From positions 110,570,860 to 110,634,859 of the forward strand of contig CM054181.1 of NCBI GenBank assembly GCA_028829895.1: a stretch of DNA of 64,000 nucleotides, given 5' to 3'. Every line of letters begins with the position of its first letter. Within the stretch, counting starts at the first letter, position 1. The notes beneath the pieces are model-generated. The model searched no databases. It worked only from the letters and a program-made list of their open reading frames with translations, and was not told the origin of the DNA. This DNA is from Sinotaia quadrata (taxonomy: Eukaryota > Mollusca > Gastropoda > Architaenioglossa > Viviparidae). Below are positions 21,186-34,201 of the stretch, piece by piece. The translations under genes and the position numbers were made by a program.

Positions 21186-22212
21186 AGAGTTGATTCATCC
21201 ACATCATAACATTTTATCTCGTGGCAAATCAGTCAGCTTTCACGCCTACTCAAGGATCGTTATTTGTGTTCCCTAACCAACTTCCTGCTTGCTACCTGTA
21301 GGTGCTGCGTAAGGTTCATGCTAATTCGTGCAGCGTATAACCCTTGACACATAGCATGAACTTTGGTCTCTCCCTTGCCACGAAAGCAATCACCAACCCG
21401 TCGGTCGAGTCGTGCGAGCTTCAAAATGAACAAACGTTTGGGGAAATCTATCTGGCAATACTTCCATGACCATACTTGACACAGTTTAATTGTTGAAAAG
21501 AAAGGTTTGAGTTTTGAATTGCCCCGCTTTAGCTACATGTACTGCATTTTGTTCCTTTCTTTTTACGAGCAAGCTTAGGAAGTGACCTAGAGCCCTAGAC
21601 GAATTAACCGCAGCCTATAGAAAGTTCTATGGGCTTCTTGTAGCTTAATATTCATAGTTTAAAATGGCATACAGTCTTCGGATAGACTAAAATGCAGCCT
21701 ACAGACAGTTTTTGGATGGATTAAATGTGGTCTACAGTCTACGGATGGACTAAATGTGGCTGGAAGAGCTGAACGTGGTATTTAGGTAGCTGCAAGGGAC
21801 ATAATCAAATCTATATCACAGATTCTGAAGAAAATCTTTACAGGAGCAATGGGTGCAATTATATCAAACCATCGATAGTCTGTTTTGTCAACATTAAGCC
21901 CAATATCTATATTTTCGCAAAGACAATTAAAATAAAAATTACAATAAATGCAAGTGTTTAATTTTGATAATTTACACTTCAAACAAGTGAAAGTAAGGAC
22001 ACGAAAAGACGAAAGAAGAATTTCATTTTCAAATTTATGATTATAAATGAGATCAAAATCAGAATGCATTATATTTTATTATCTCTCTTTATGTAAAAAT
22101 GTTAATTTCATAACTTGATCATTAACACATTATATTAACTATCATGTGTTTTATCTTGTACCAATGAAGTGGGGTGGGAGAGGAGTTGTGTGTGTGCGTA
22201 CTTGAACTTGTT
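21186..22212. other. No firm gene; short decayed repeat at 21600-21780
   Basis: Around 21610-21780 the words GCAGCCTA-AGA-AGTT and GATGGA-TAAATG-GGTCTACAG recur a few times. A 95-codon minus-strand frame at 21782-22069 has several Cys pairs (CLKC, CIYC) but no recognised domain; I do not call it a gene. Confidence 0.35.
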
Positions 22213-22845
22213 CGAGGACAATTAAAACTAAATGAAGTTTAATAGATTAAATAAATCCTTCAGTCTTTAACCTCAGGAAATAAATACACATTGGTATTTG
22301 TTCAAAAAGGTTGGTGTGACAACTGAGTGACCAATAGATATTATTAAGAAAGGAAATCATGCACCTGAAGTAGAAGCAATCATAATATAGTCATGTTAAA
22401 AGGATCACTCCGAACTGTGGAGAAAGTGTTTTTTTTATAGAAACCATTCCACCTTTTATTATTATCAGCAATTGACGCAGAATCCTGTGCGCTAACGTGA
22501 AAGCATTACAAGAAAGATAACTGTGGTAAGAGTACGGTGATTCGCCTATTTGTATTTTTAATGATATTTTTGTCTTAAGTAGACATATCTTATTGATGCT
22601 ATTTGATTAATTTACTAGTAGTATGTATAATGTTAGGTGGTGATTGGAGTTCTACTGCATGTAGTGTAATTCACGCGTGAAATTTTCCTTTGTTGATTGG
22701 CGCGAAATTTGCCACTGATCGCATCATACTGAATATATAAATATCTTTGAATGAATATAATCTTATAATGAATGTACGTTATGTTCGACACACTGCTCAT
22801 TTTGTATTCTTAACTCTTTAAACGTGTAAATTGATAATGATAGAC
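22213..22845 (+). repeat. Dispersed repeat family R2, copy b
   Basis: Collinear with 10278-10930 (shared blocks listed under copy a), diverged by many substitutions and indels. It runs directly into the tandem array that starts near 22870. Confidence 0.75.
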
Positions 22846-22869
22846 ATTATGAATGTAAAGCGAGAAATC

Positions 22870-23410
22870 ACTATTATTTTGAGTGATTCTGAAATTGTGA
22901 TTGTGCAGTGACAAATCACTATTATTTTGAGTGATATTAATATATATATATATTTACAATAAAATAAAACTAGCAGTATACTAAAGTATAACTTGACAAT
23001 GAAGTATATATATATAATTACAATAAAATAAAGCTGGCGGTATACCATAGTACAACTTGACAAACAGGTATATATATATACAATAAAATAAAGCTGGCAG
23101 TATACTATAGTATAACTTGACAATGAGGTATATATATATACAATAAAATAAAGCTGGCAGTATAGTATAGCTTGAGAAACAGTTACAATCAAGTAAAGTT
23201 GGCAGCATAGTTGTATATCTTGTTAAGAAAAAAAGCAAGCTACGAACAGTCATGTAAAGCTGGCAGTATAGCAGTATATCTTGTTAAGAAAAAAAAAGCT
23301 ACGAACAGTCATGTAAAGCTGGCAGTATAGTAGTATATCTTGTTAAGAAAAAAAAAGCTACGAACAATCATGTAAAGCTGGCAGTATAGTAGAGTTTATC
23401 TTGACAAACA
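22870..23410. repeat. About 60-bp minisatellite in two subfamilies sharing TAAAGCTGGCAGTATA
   Basis: Starts with a 55-bp direct repeat of AATCACTATTATTTTGAGTG (22866 and 22915). Units near 22965-23165 combine CAATAAAATAAAGCTGGCAG, TATACTATAGTATAACTTGA and a TATATATATA tract with a 60-63-bp period. Units near 23190-23400 combine CAGTCATGTAAAGCTGGCAG, TATAGTAGTATATCTTGTTA and AAGAAAAAAAAAGCTACGAA. The GCTGGCAGTATA core is common to both. Confidence 0.9.
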
Positions 23411-23784
23411 GCTACATATACAATCATGTAATGCAAGCTGAACATGTAAATTGTACTAGAAGCCATATGTATTCTCAGGTAAAGTTGATATACATTATGA
23501 TTTAGAAAACTGCTAATTTTATATAGCTCAGAGTATAATGGACCTAGCAAAAACTAATTACTTGGGTAAAAACAGGCAACACATAAAATCTAGTAGCCAG
23601 TTATATTCTCACATACAGCTGTAGTTCAATGTACCTCGGTGGCATCTATATTCTCATATAATGTTCATAATGACAGTATTATTGCAAACAGTTATAGCCG
23701 TATAGTATACACAGATGATACTTGTGTAGAGTGTAGTTTAGCAGACAGTTTTATTATTATACAAAACTGGTAGTACGATGTGAT
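23411..23784. repeat. Decayed continuation of the GCTGGCAGTATA array
   Basis: Scattered reminiscent words (CAGCTACATATACAATCATG, CAGCTGTAGTTCAATGTACC, CAGTTATAGCCGTATAGTAT) at similar spacing link the arrays on either side. Confidence 0.4.
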
Positions 23785-24040
23785 TTGGCAGCAAGATATA
23801 CTACAGTGCAGTTTCGAAAAGCTATATCACGTACAGCAGGCAGTGTGGTAGTTCGGGAGGGGGTGGGGAGCTATATCAAGTACAACCGGCAGTGTGGTAG
23901 TTCTGGGGCAGGGGGAGCTATATCAAATACAACCGGCCGTGTGGTAGTTCGGGGGGTGGGGAATGCTATATTAAGTACAAACGGCAGTGTGGTAAGTTTT
24001 GAAAAGAGCTATATCATGTACAGCCGGCAACGTGGTATAC
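23785..24040. repeat. About 55-bp G-rich minisatellite, 5 copies
   Basis: The unit is AGCTATATCAAGTACAACCG, GCAGTGTGGTAGTT, then a G-rich variable tail (CGGGAGGGGGTGGGG or similar). It shares AGCTA-CA-GTA-A-C-GGCAGT-T-GTAGT with the preceding array. The 93-codon Gly-rich frame through it is an artefact. Confidence 0.85.
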
Positions 24041-24978
<938 letters not shown>

Positions 24979-25127
24979 CTCAAAGCACATCCCAGAATGC
25001 GAGCAATATCTATCTATCTATCCTTTACTCAGTTCCGATTGAAACCTTTCGGCTTCCACAAGGGTTTCTACTTGTTGAACCCATTTGATCAGTACTGATT
25101 ACGTCACATGATTTATAAGAATCTAAG

Positions 25128-25560
25128 TAACGCTTGGTCTACTGGTCTGGTAAGTAATGTTTAGGCCTACTGCTAAATAATGTGAAGGCGTACCTTTAAG
25201 TAATGTGCATGTCTACTCCTCAGTTACGTAGAAGTCTACCGCTTAGCAATGTACTTGCGTACAGCTTTGTAATATATGGGTCTACTGTTCGATAATGTAC
25301 AAGTCTACAGCAAAATAATGTACAGATCTACTCCTCAGTAATGCACACTTCTATAGCTCAGTATTATATGGATCTATCGATAAGTAATGTTCATGTCTAC
25401 TCCTGAGTAATGTAAAGACCTACTATTAAATAATGCTAATTAATGTACAGTCTACCACTAAATAACTTATAGGCCTACTTCTAAGTAATGTATGGGCCTA
25501 CAGCTAAGTAATGCATATGTCTACTACCAAGTAATGTTTAGACCTGTCGCTGTGTAGACT
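25128..25560. repeat. About 27-bp degenerate minisatellite, roughly 16 copies
   Basis: Consensus AGTAATGTACAGGTCTACT[AG]CTA. Each unit keeps TAATGT and TCTAC but varies around them, so the array is old. Confidence 0.88.
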
Positions 25561-27335
25561 TTACTTCTCATCTGCAAGGTTTAACTGAAAGGGTCTAATG
25601 AGAAAAGAAAGGCTCTTTCCAATATTGATCGCAAACCTTGGTTACTACTTAAAGATGTGAGTACATGGCAGCAAAAGCGTTCGTACTTGATATATCTTTC
25701 TAATGTGCAAGGTTCACACGAGTCCATTAATCTCCCGCCATCTTATGAATGCTCCTTGATAGTGTCTGAGGATAATGATTTTGTACTGTAGAGAGCGGAA
25801 ACATTCCAGTTGAACATTAGTAGGAAGTTTTAGGAATAGCTGGCCTCCTCTTCCATCGCCACGTGATCAAACGATAAAAATAACTTAAAGCTGCACATGG
25901 GTTTGGACGTTACAGCAATCGGAGATTTTTTAAAATAAACAATATATATGTTTCTTTAAATGGTTGCTTGACTCATTTATTTTAGTATATGTTAAGCATA
26001 TAATTGTCTCCCCTTTTCTGCCTGCGAAGTATAAATGTTTGTTTTTCGCTCTGTGAAAGCTGAAATACATATATGCTTTCTTGTTTTCTTCCGCGTTATT
26101 TAAATCTATATGTTTTCGTTTTAAGTGAGTGCTTTCCTCTCTCTAACAAATTGAAAGTGGGTGCAGATTGTTTCCTAGCTGAAAGAATGTTTGCTTCATC
26201 TACTTCCTCCAATAGTCTCCCTTGCTTCTGCACTTCGTCAATTTAAAAATAAAACCAAAATAACCTGGAAAATCAAACACTTAGAAATACATTGACTACG
26301 TTTAAAAAGAATAGTTAAGCAAACAATTTCAACGGTTATAGCTTGTATAACCGCGCTAACTTAAAGTTTGCTTCCAGCCTTGTGGACTGGGAATTAATGG
26401 CAACGACGAAATAGAGTAAAACTCCCGGATGTTGTGTGTGTCCATAGCTTTCGGCGTCTCCATCAAAGAATCTCGTCCGGTCCAAACAATGCAAATAATT
26501 AAACAAACTTAACTGGTCGGCTGCCTACTGACGTTTAACGCAAAAAATAAAAGAGAAAAACAAACTGAACTGTACTTCCTTGCTCTTCCATTTTGGTGTC
26601 TAGCAACGGGTCCAAATGAAAACAGTTATTCTGCGTGTGTTTCAATAATACAATGTACCATTTACCGTTGCTATTTACCGTACTGTAATAAGACACACTC
26701 TGAAACTTATCAGTCTATAAATGTGTAAAATACATCCATCTCCCTCCCTCCCTCCCTGTCATACACATCTGTTTACTCTTTCAGACACTACATATTGTCA
26801 TATCTTAGTTTAAATTAACATCCACAACTTCACTGTATTAAAGTATACACACAATATTTGTGTGTGTGTGTTCTTCTTGTGTTCTTCTTTTGGGATGAAT
26901 ATAATTTTTTAAACTGAGCGTAACAGTACAAGTCACGTGAGCCATACCGCCTGCCCCCCTCCCTCCCCCGAGCTGCGCTAATGAGATAGGACAAATCACT
27001 AGATCCATCGTACTGATTTTGAAGGTTTTTTCCCTGTTAACTCCTATCTTTCTTAATACGACGTGTGTGTGTGTGTGTGTGTATGTGTTTGGGTGTGCGC
27101 GCGGACTGTTGTGCAATGACACAATATTCACACTAGATCTAGATAGGTACATTGTTTTCTTTCTATAGCAAGCAACTCAGAATTTATAAAAGTCACTCAG
27201 TCAAGCGTATAATTATAATTTGTTTTTATTTCTTTCGCCTTTCTTTGAACAGGCAGTTGATGCAAGCTCACTCGATCTACTCCAGCCACACGTGGCCTGT
27301 GTTTACATACGACGAGACACAATAACATTGTACGC
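25561..27335. other. No gene recognised; short simple repeats
   Basis: Holds a (CCCT)n run near 26741-26756, GT runs near 26860 and 27063-27083, and a C-rich run near 26952-26968. Short frames only. Confidence 0.45.
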
Positions 27336-27518
27336 ATGCAGCTAAAAACAGTCTTACCTTTCTCATTGTCTATCCGAACAGAATGAAAGTGATCATGCAG
27401 CTAAATACAGTCGTACATTTCTCATTGTCTATCCGAAGAGAATGAAAGTGATCATGCAGCTAAATACAGTCGTACCTTTCTCATTGTGTCTATCCGAACA
27501 GAACGAAAGTGATCATGT
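27336..27518. repeat. About 60-bp direct repeat, 3 copies
   Basis: The unit is CATGCAGCTAAATACAGTCG, TACCTTTCTCATTGTCTATC, CGAACAGAATGAAAGTGAT. Copies start near 27334, 27394 and 27454 and differ at few positions. Confidence 0.93.
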
Positions 27519-28829
27519 CTGTTTCAGTAATGCAATTTATCGAGGTGTAAATAAGCACTCTGACATCCTTCTCAACAGTCGTTGTGCAAAAGTAGTGGTG
27601 ATGGGGTTTCTGCCAACGCCCTTGTGCTCTACAAAATCCCTGCGGTCCGATTAAATCCAACGCACCACGCCCCAACAGGAGAATCTTTGTCGAATTTCTC
27701 CACTCAAGCCTATATGTATATATATAGCTCAGTGAATTTTTCAGCGCTCAAGGAGACTCGGTGACTTGTCGTGGATTTATGATTCTGATCCCTCTGCGCC
27801 ATTCCAATGCGAAGACTGAAAGATTTGGAAGGAAATCCTACTTCAGTAAGGGTGGCTATCAAAATTTTCACTCTTTGACCGGAAAAGATGTCAAGGCTTG
27901 ACAGTTATCAGAACGATAAGTTAGATAAAATAAATGTTAAAATCTGCCTGAAAATACAAATAACGTCAACATAGTGTTTGACTTTTGATCACTCCCAGGA
28001 GTCAACTTCATAAAACTCTACAATTATCTTTCAGACAGAGGATTAGTTTGTCGGTAGGATGGTTAGATGAATTCTCGCCTAGGGTTGAGTGAGTTTATAC
28101 TGCTGATTTAATTCGGTTAATATTAATTAGTATACTGTAATCATGTGGAAAAGTTATTGGTTCGATAGTTTCTTACTCGGCGCGCAAACTGCCTGTGGAC
28201 AAGTCACCAGACACGATATAATGCAAAAGTGAAGAGACCAATTCTAGCGAAATAGGTCACCAAACAGTAGCGCAAAACTGTGAGAATTAATCTGGACCAT
28301 ACAATACATGTGTTTTCCTTCTTCCCAGATTACAAGATCAGAATAGCGTGGACGCTAACCACATGGTAAAGCTAGCACCGTCTCAAGAAACGCGGTCATG
28401 GGAAGAAGTATTATAATTTCTCTTGTTTGTGTGAAGGAAAAAAAAACTGCAGCTGGAATTACATTACTTTGTCCGTCATCACCACCCAGTCTTCTTCCCC
28501 TTTCAGTCCCCAGCATCAAATGCACCTCGAATGCACACAGGGGCATATCAACATTACAAACACATACACCACAAAAATAAACACACACAAATATGCACAA
28601 ACAAGCATACATACACAAAAAGTCAACTTTCATCTCTCTGGTAAATCTATCGACAATCGATTGACAAAGAAGACCACTGGAAGACAGATATCTTTCTCAG
28701 ACTGGCGGGCACTTAGGGAACAGAAACTTCAGTGTTCAGTAATTGGATTTCACAGCGCTGATTTCACACACGACTATCATGTACCCAAATTCATTTTAGA
28801 GTATCAGATGCATTTTTAGCCTTTCTTGC
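27519..28829. other. No gene recognised
   Basis: Mixed composition; an ACA-rich patch lies near 28560-28620. Frames at 28355-28633 (minus) and 28427-28819 (plus) overlap on opposite strands and match no family I know. Confidence 0.45.
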
Positions 28830-29060
28830 TCCAGGAATCGCTGTACTGAATATACCGCGCGTACGCAAACACATGCGCAACGGTTATGTACCTATGTTAA
28901 TTTCACTGCATCAAATACTTCTTAGCCTACAACCTACTCCTTGATAGAGGTACTGAATGTGATACGCGTGCACATACACACACGACAATCAAGTACTTAT
29001 GCTAACCTACACCCCATCCTTAGATAGGGGTACTGAATATAATGCGCGTCCTCTCTAACT
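28830..29060. repeat. Decayed direct repeat of roughly 90-100 bp, 2-3 copies
   Basis: The block TACTGAAT-T-ATRCGCG(T)-CA, preceded by CT-CTTGATAG-GG, recurs near 28850, 28950 and 29030, with GCTAACCTACACCC/AGCCTACAACCTA upstream. Confidence 0.6.
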
Positions 29061-29587
29061 CACACAAACTTAATACTCACATAAGCACTTGCATATATAC
29101 AATACTCACACACAATACTTATACACACACACACACACATAAAATATTCTCACACACATACACACATACTCACTCACTCGCTCACACTCCTCATGTTACC
29201 AAGAACTATTTATTTCATTACCTCCAGATAAAGGAACAACAGGTAAATGAACAATTTAGACTAAGAAGAAATAAAAGGAAAATGTTTATTAATTTTTAGT
29301 GAAAGAGCAAATAGATATGGGGGGGGGGGGGAACAAAAAGTTTGTGGGATGACGGAGGAGAGAAAAAATATTTATCTACATACTTCTGCTCACAATAGAA
29401 CATAAATCAACAGAAGAAACTGTGCCATACAATTTCATGTCACGGCCCTGTCACTCATGCCCCACCACCCCCAAAAAAAAATCATTTTGTTTTATTAAAC
29501 AAACAAACCTAGAAATGTAAAATGACCGCACAGTGGGACAGATAAGTGTTATGCGAACCACAAGCCATACAAACGTACACCTATTTC
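29061..29587. repeat. CA-rich simple sequence and a 12-nt poly(G)
   Basis: Interrupted CACACA runs at about 29120-29190 (including ACTCACTCACTCGCTCAC). A G run at 29319-29331 is followed by A-rich sequence. No gene. Confidence 0.6.
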
Positions 29588-29740
29588 AAAAGCTCGCTGA
29601 CGGACACAGGGACAAACAGTCATACGAGTGCATAGAGGAATAGATCGGTGCTAAATGTTATTTATACCGCAACAGCAAAGCAAGCTCACGGACACAGGGA
29701 CAAACAGTCATACGACCGTTTAGGTGAAATAAATCAGTGT
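29588..29740. repeat. Direct duplication of about 95 bp
   Basis: GCTCGCTGACGGACACAGGG/ACAAACAGTCATACGA near 29590 recurs as GCTCACGGACACAGGGACAA/ACAGTCATACGA near 29682, each followed by a similar GAATAGATCGGTGCTAA/AAATAAATCAGTGTTAA. Confidence 0.8.
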
Positions 29741-30794
29741 TAACAGTAACAGCACCTCAAGTCCATCGAGTGACTCGCGGTCACGACCTTTCAAATCTGT
29801 GACAAAATATAACACTCTCTGACGAAAACATTTTGGAATTTTTTTTCCAATCCCCCAACACCCCACCGCACCCCAGTATCATTTGGTCTTAGTGAACCCT
29901 TAACAGTTTGACATATGCTCACTCCATATTTAGATATCACTAAACATATATATATCAAGCAGACACGCACGTAATTTCAACTTTTGCTGCTGCTTACTCT
30001 GACAGAGACCGTACGAACGTAAAGGGGTGAGAGGTGCGCAGCATCATGAGAGAATGTATATGCAAGTGACAAGCTACGTGTCAAATGCGATATGATACGA
30101 AAAGACAGGTGACAGGACACGTGCAAGTACAGGTGTAACTTAATTCATTCATTTTACTCATGTTAGGGATTGCAGTCACTTATGAGATTCACAGCTCTGA
30201 ATTTTTCATCAACATACAATAAGAAATACACCCACCCAACCACCCCCATTACAACTAGCGTTTATTTGAAACATGGCCAAAATTATTTAGTATTTAAGAT
30301 TTATTCCACATTAACTTCGGGTATCAAATGCATGAGTTACTGTACGAGTTATGTCCCCTTTTCTTTGGCAAGTGAGCACCATTACACTCTAGTGCAGACG
30401 CGTGTTTGGATTCCATTATTGGACAGTATTTGGACAGTGCAGACGACTATCGATCTGTATGGTCCGAGAAAGGTTCGCGTGTTGATTTGATCTGCTTCAT
30501 GGGTGCTGTATGGGCAGTATTTAATGAGAAACTAATTAAGCATTATTTTTAAAAAAGAACTCGATTACACTTGATATCCATTTACTGTATTGTCTATAAC
30601 ATGAGTTATTGCTGACAAAACAACACGTGTTGATTTTAGAGGTTTTCTGTGCGATATTTTTAATTTGATATTTCTTATATAGTGCAGCGTGTGTTGAAAA
30701 CAGCATGAGAATGATATATCAATTATAATGGTCCAGTATACCTATTCAAACGCAGCAAACATTAACATATTAATGGGAATTTACTCTTTCTCTC
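29741..30794. other. No gene recognised
   Basis: AT-rich. A 106-codon frame at 30170-30490 has no recognised domain or compositional support. Confidence 0.4.
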
Positions 30795-30819
30795 ACGCGC
30801 ATGCGCATACACACATACA

Positions 30820-30862
<43 letters not shown>
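30795..30862. repeat. (CA)n microsatellite
   Basis: CACGCGCATGCGCATACACA followed by about 20 CA units. Confidence 0.93.
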
Positions 30863-30864
<2 letters not shown>

Positions 30865-32483
30865 GTATGCACACGTATACACACATTCATACAAATACCT
30901 TTCTGCGCCAATAACTACTTATATCAACGTGTACTTCCAAAGACTGACAAAAGCTCATTGCAAAGAAGGATCTAATACTTCTGACTATGGAATACGTGTC
31001 AACCTGCTTGCTTCTTTCTATGGGGACATAACATTTAAGTGAACACCAACGTTACTTATCAAGCACAACAGCATGATAAATGTAGTTAAGGTGAAAGTTC
31101 CATGCAGCTCGTTTGGGTGTCGATCCTGTGTAGTAGGAAAAGTTGTTACGATTGAAGCAGTACACGGCCTTCTGAACATGAACGCAATACATTGTAATTT
31201 TAAATCACAGCTAGATTCACACTCTAATACGCGCGTTCCCCAGAAAAAAAAAAGATGTACACGTACTTACAAAAATTTCCGATCATCACAACAGTTCGGC
31301 ACTTTTATCCGACAGTGAAATCCGACAGTGCAAACAGCGAAACCTATTCTTATTTACATATGCATTATTCAACGGTGTAACCTGTCCTCACACTCGTTCC
31401 TGTCCACACAGAGCTTGTGACACAGACTGTCGTCACCAAGCCATCAGCGAGGTTTTCAAAGGCGATGAACACACAAAAACATACGAAGTACGCTGTTGAA
31501 GTTATTACATGAACGTGCTATGTTTTTCTTCTTTTTATTGTGGGAAGAAGAGGGAGGACGGTAGGGAGGACTCCGTCGGAGTTCTTAGGTAAGCCAAGAA
31601 TCACAAGATCTGACGACATCCAGCCTTTTTTTACATCGTCAAGAAAGACATCGGCGCTGACAAGCTGTCAAAACTGTCGTGTTTATGGCGGACATTACAT
31701 TGCTCCAGCCACGACACTGCGCCGAACATAATTCTCTTTGATGATTTTTTCTTGTTGTTGTTTTTGTGAAGAAACGTTCTTCGTTAAACGGTGGGAGTCT
31801 TACATATCTCATTATGACGACAGGCACACTTTCAAGCCACAAATAATCAAAGTCTAAATTCGTTTTAGAAATCAGTGGGCGGGGGGGGGGGGGGAGGGGA
31901 GATACTAATTTTCAGGACGCTGCGCCACTATGCTCTTATTTGTCACACATCCGAAAGTATATACGTATGACACACTCTCACATTTTCAAAACCCCAAATA
32001 AAAGATCAACATTTTTTTTCAACACAGATTTCCAATGGAAACAAGAGAAAATAAGCAAGTTTGTTACTACCATCATCGAGACTACCGCTTTTGAGCACGA
32101 GTACACAGACATTTTATGAGGAGCGCTGAGGCCAAGTTCTCGTTGAGGACTGGAGGTGGGGTGGGTGCGTTTTCAAGGGTGTTGGAGGTTCGGTAGGGGG
32201 GGGGGCTATATTTATTCTATAATCTTCGTTCTGTCACAGGTAGTTGAGAGTTCTACTCATCAGAGTGCGAGATTCGATTTACAGCCCGACTACCTGCAGC
32301 ATTGTCCAACAAGTATAGTGGATACTCCCGCGGAGTGTGAATCGCAAAAGTGCACTCAACACCGAAATAAACGGGGCCAGTTTTGTCATTGCGGGCTCCC
32401 CCCCCCCTCCCCGCTGACATTTCCACTCAAAGGCCGCAGTAGACTTTCCATCGTGAGATATTCTCGGTCTTGTGTTGCTTCTG
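30863..32483. other. No gene recognised; poly(G)/poly(C) tracts
   Basis: Includes G runs near 31879-31894 and 32197-32205 and a C-rich run near 32398-32412. Frames at 31073-31318, 31540-31731 and 32156-32542 show no family features. Confidence 0.4.
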
Positions 32484-32572
32484 AGGGAACTTCCTCTCCT
32501 CACTGTTTTCTGAGAGGACTTCCTCTCCTCACTGTCTTCTGAGGGGACTTCCTCTCCTCACTGTTTTCTGGA
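32484..32572. repeat. About 29-bp direct repeat, 3 copies
   Basis: GGACTTCCTCTCCTCACTGT followed by TTTCTGAGA, repeated near 32488, 32517 and 32546. Confidence 0.93.
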
Positions 32573-32730
32573 GAGGAGAGAAGGGTTGGTGTTGCGTTGG
32601 TGGAGGTGGTAGACTTCGCATGTCGTTGATGAGGTTGGAGCGCCGTTGGTGGAGATGTATGTTTTGGTGGAGGGGGAGCTGTAGTTGTGGAGGTGTAGAG
32701 CTGTGGGTGTTGGGTGTTTTGTTCCCTACT
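32573..32730. repeat. GGT/GGAG-rich low-complexity sequence
   Basis: Purine-rich words such as GTTGGTGGAGGTGGTAG and GTTGGTGGAGATG recur loosely. The opposite-strand frame is Pro/Thr-rich and not convincing. Confidence 0.6.
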
Positions 32731-32859
32731 GTAAATTTGTCTATTTGAGTTTTGCCTCATGGGATATATGTATATTGATTAGAGATTTATACTTATAGAG
32801 TACTAAGATAAAATTTAATAATAACTAAGAAGAAGAGGTAGCGTCACACGATCAGTATT

Positions 32860-33195
32860 ATGACTTTCCGGCACAACATGTTCTCATACCTGCCCATTCA
32901 ATAATATAACATTTTGGTACAACGTGTTTTCATAACCTATTTATATATTATAACTTTTCAGTACAGTATAAACTCATCTGATCATTAACATTAGAACCTA
33001 TCGGACATATTCATATCACAACTGACATTTATATGTTAAAATATTTCAGTACAACATGTCCTCATACCACCAGGTTATAACATAACCTTCTGGTACAATA
33101 TGTTCTCATAACACCTGATCATTATATATTATAACATTTCGGTACATATCCTCATAACACATGATCATAATATTACTTTTTGGTAAAACACGTTT
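32860..33195. repeat. About 50-55-bp degenerate minisatellite, 6-7 copies
   Basis: Consensus ATTATAACATTTTGGTACAA followed by CATGTTCTCATAACACCTGATC. Units near 32868, 32912, 32957, 33040, 33088 and 33140 vary in both length and sequence. Confidence 0.8.
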
Positions 33196-33476
33196 GTTTG
33201 TATGGTTTTTTTTTTTGTTTTGCGGGGATATTAGTGAACAGTATTGATGCATAGTGAGTTCAGGGACAAAAAGCTTAACAGTTATGCAAGATGTTATAGC
33301 ACCAATCAAGTGTGACAAACAGGTACGATTCGACTAGAAAACCTTAAGGTATGAATGAAAGAGTGCTATTAAGTATAACATGACTGAGTTGGTATTCCAT
33401 TGGGTATATGAATGGGCTATAAATATGAATGAAGGCGATGTTGGCTGTATTGGGAGTGTGGTTTTGTGTGTGTGTT

Positions 33477-33491
33477 TGGGGGGGGGGGGGA
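33477..33491 (+). repeat. Poly(G) tract
   Basis: About 15 G preceded by GTGTGTGTGTTTG; one of several G tracts in the window. Confidence 0.9.
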
Positions 33492-33634
33492 GGTGATGGA
33501 AGATTCCAAAGGGTAGATTAATCAGGGCTGAATCTATCGCCACAGATGCTTCTGAGCTAAAATTCTAATAGACCATCAGCAGGATTTGTTCCTCAGGGAT
33601 GTGTATGCAGGAAACTATGTGGAACTCTAAAGAT

Positions 33635-33838
33635 ATTGAAATTAGTGGATATTTTGACAATACAATTTATTTTAGACAGTGCAAAAAAAACAACAACAAC
33701 CCAAAGAGTTAATATAAGAAAGAGTTTTTGCAAAATATAAAATACAGATTTAGTGCTGTCTCTTTCTAATGTTGCAAGAAAGAGTCGGTGGTTTAGAAGA
33801 TTTTCTGGAGTCATAATACGTAATAAACAGCTATTGTT
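33635..33838 (+). repeat. Dispersed repeat family R1, copy b
   Basis: Homologous to 5275-5448. It continues into AATACGTAATAAACAGCTAT/TGTTTTATGTATGATAAGTG, which corresponds to a single unit of the 44-bp array at 5449 (GATATGTAGTAAATATCC/TTTGTATATGTATAATCAGA). Here that unit is not amplified. Confidence 0.65.
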
Positions 33839-34201
33839 TTATGTATGATAAGTGCAAAAACCTGTGATCTGGATGTTCTCTGTTATTAAGAGGAGAATCC
33901 AATAAATAAGTATTATAAAAAAATTCTGTACATGGATCAGTTACCAAGAAGAGAATCAAATAATTACATATTATTAACAACGCGGGAACTGCCGGGTACC
34001 TGAGGAACTGAGTCATCTGTAAATCTATGAGCTCAAAGAAACCATTTATCAAAATACCAGTAGACTAAACTGATACGAATTATGTTATTTCATTTTTTTT
34101 AAAAATTCAAATGAGGTCGCCTACTGCGAGGATGTGTTTATGTGGCAGAAGTTTGTAAACAGTTGACTGATCATGACTAATTAGAATAACATCAGCCTCA
34201 G
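33839..34201. other. No gene recognised
   Basis: AT-rich; the last five bases (CTCAG) are the left duplication of the following LTR. Confidence 0.5.

Noticed and set aside
20852..21202. 116- and 87-codon minus-strand Cys-rich repeat frames
   Set aside because: Both are periodic products of the 78-bp minisatellite, in two overlapping frames; no signal peptide or known cysteine pattern.
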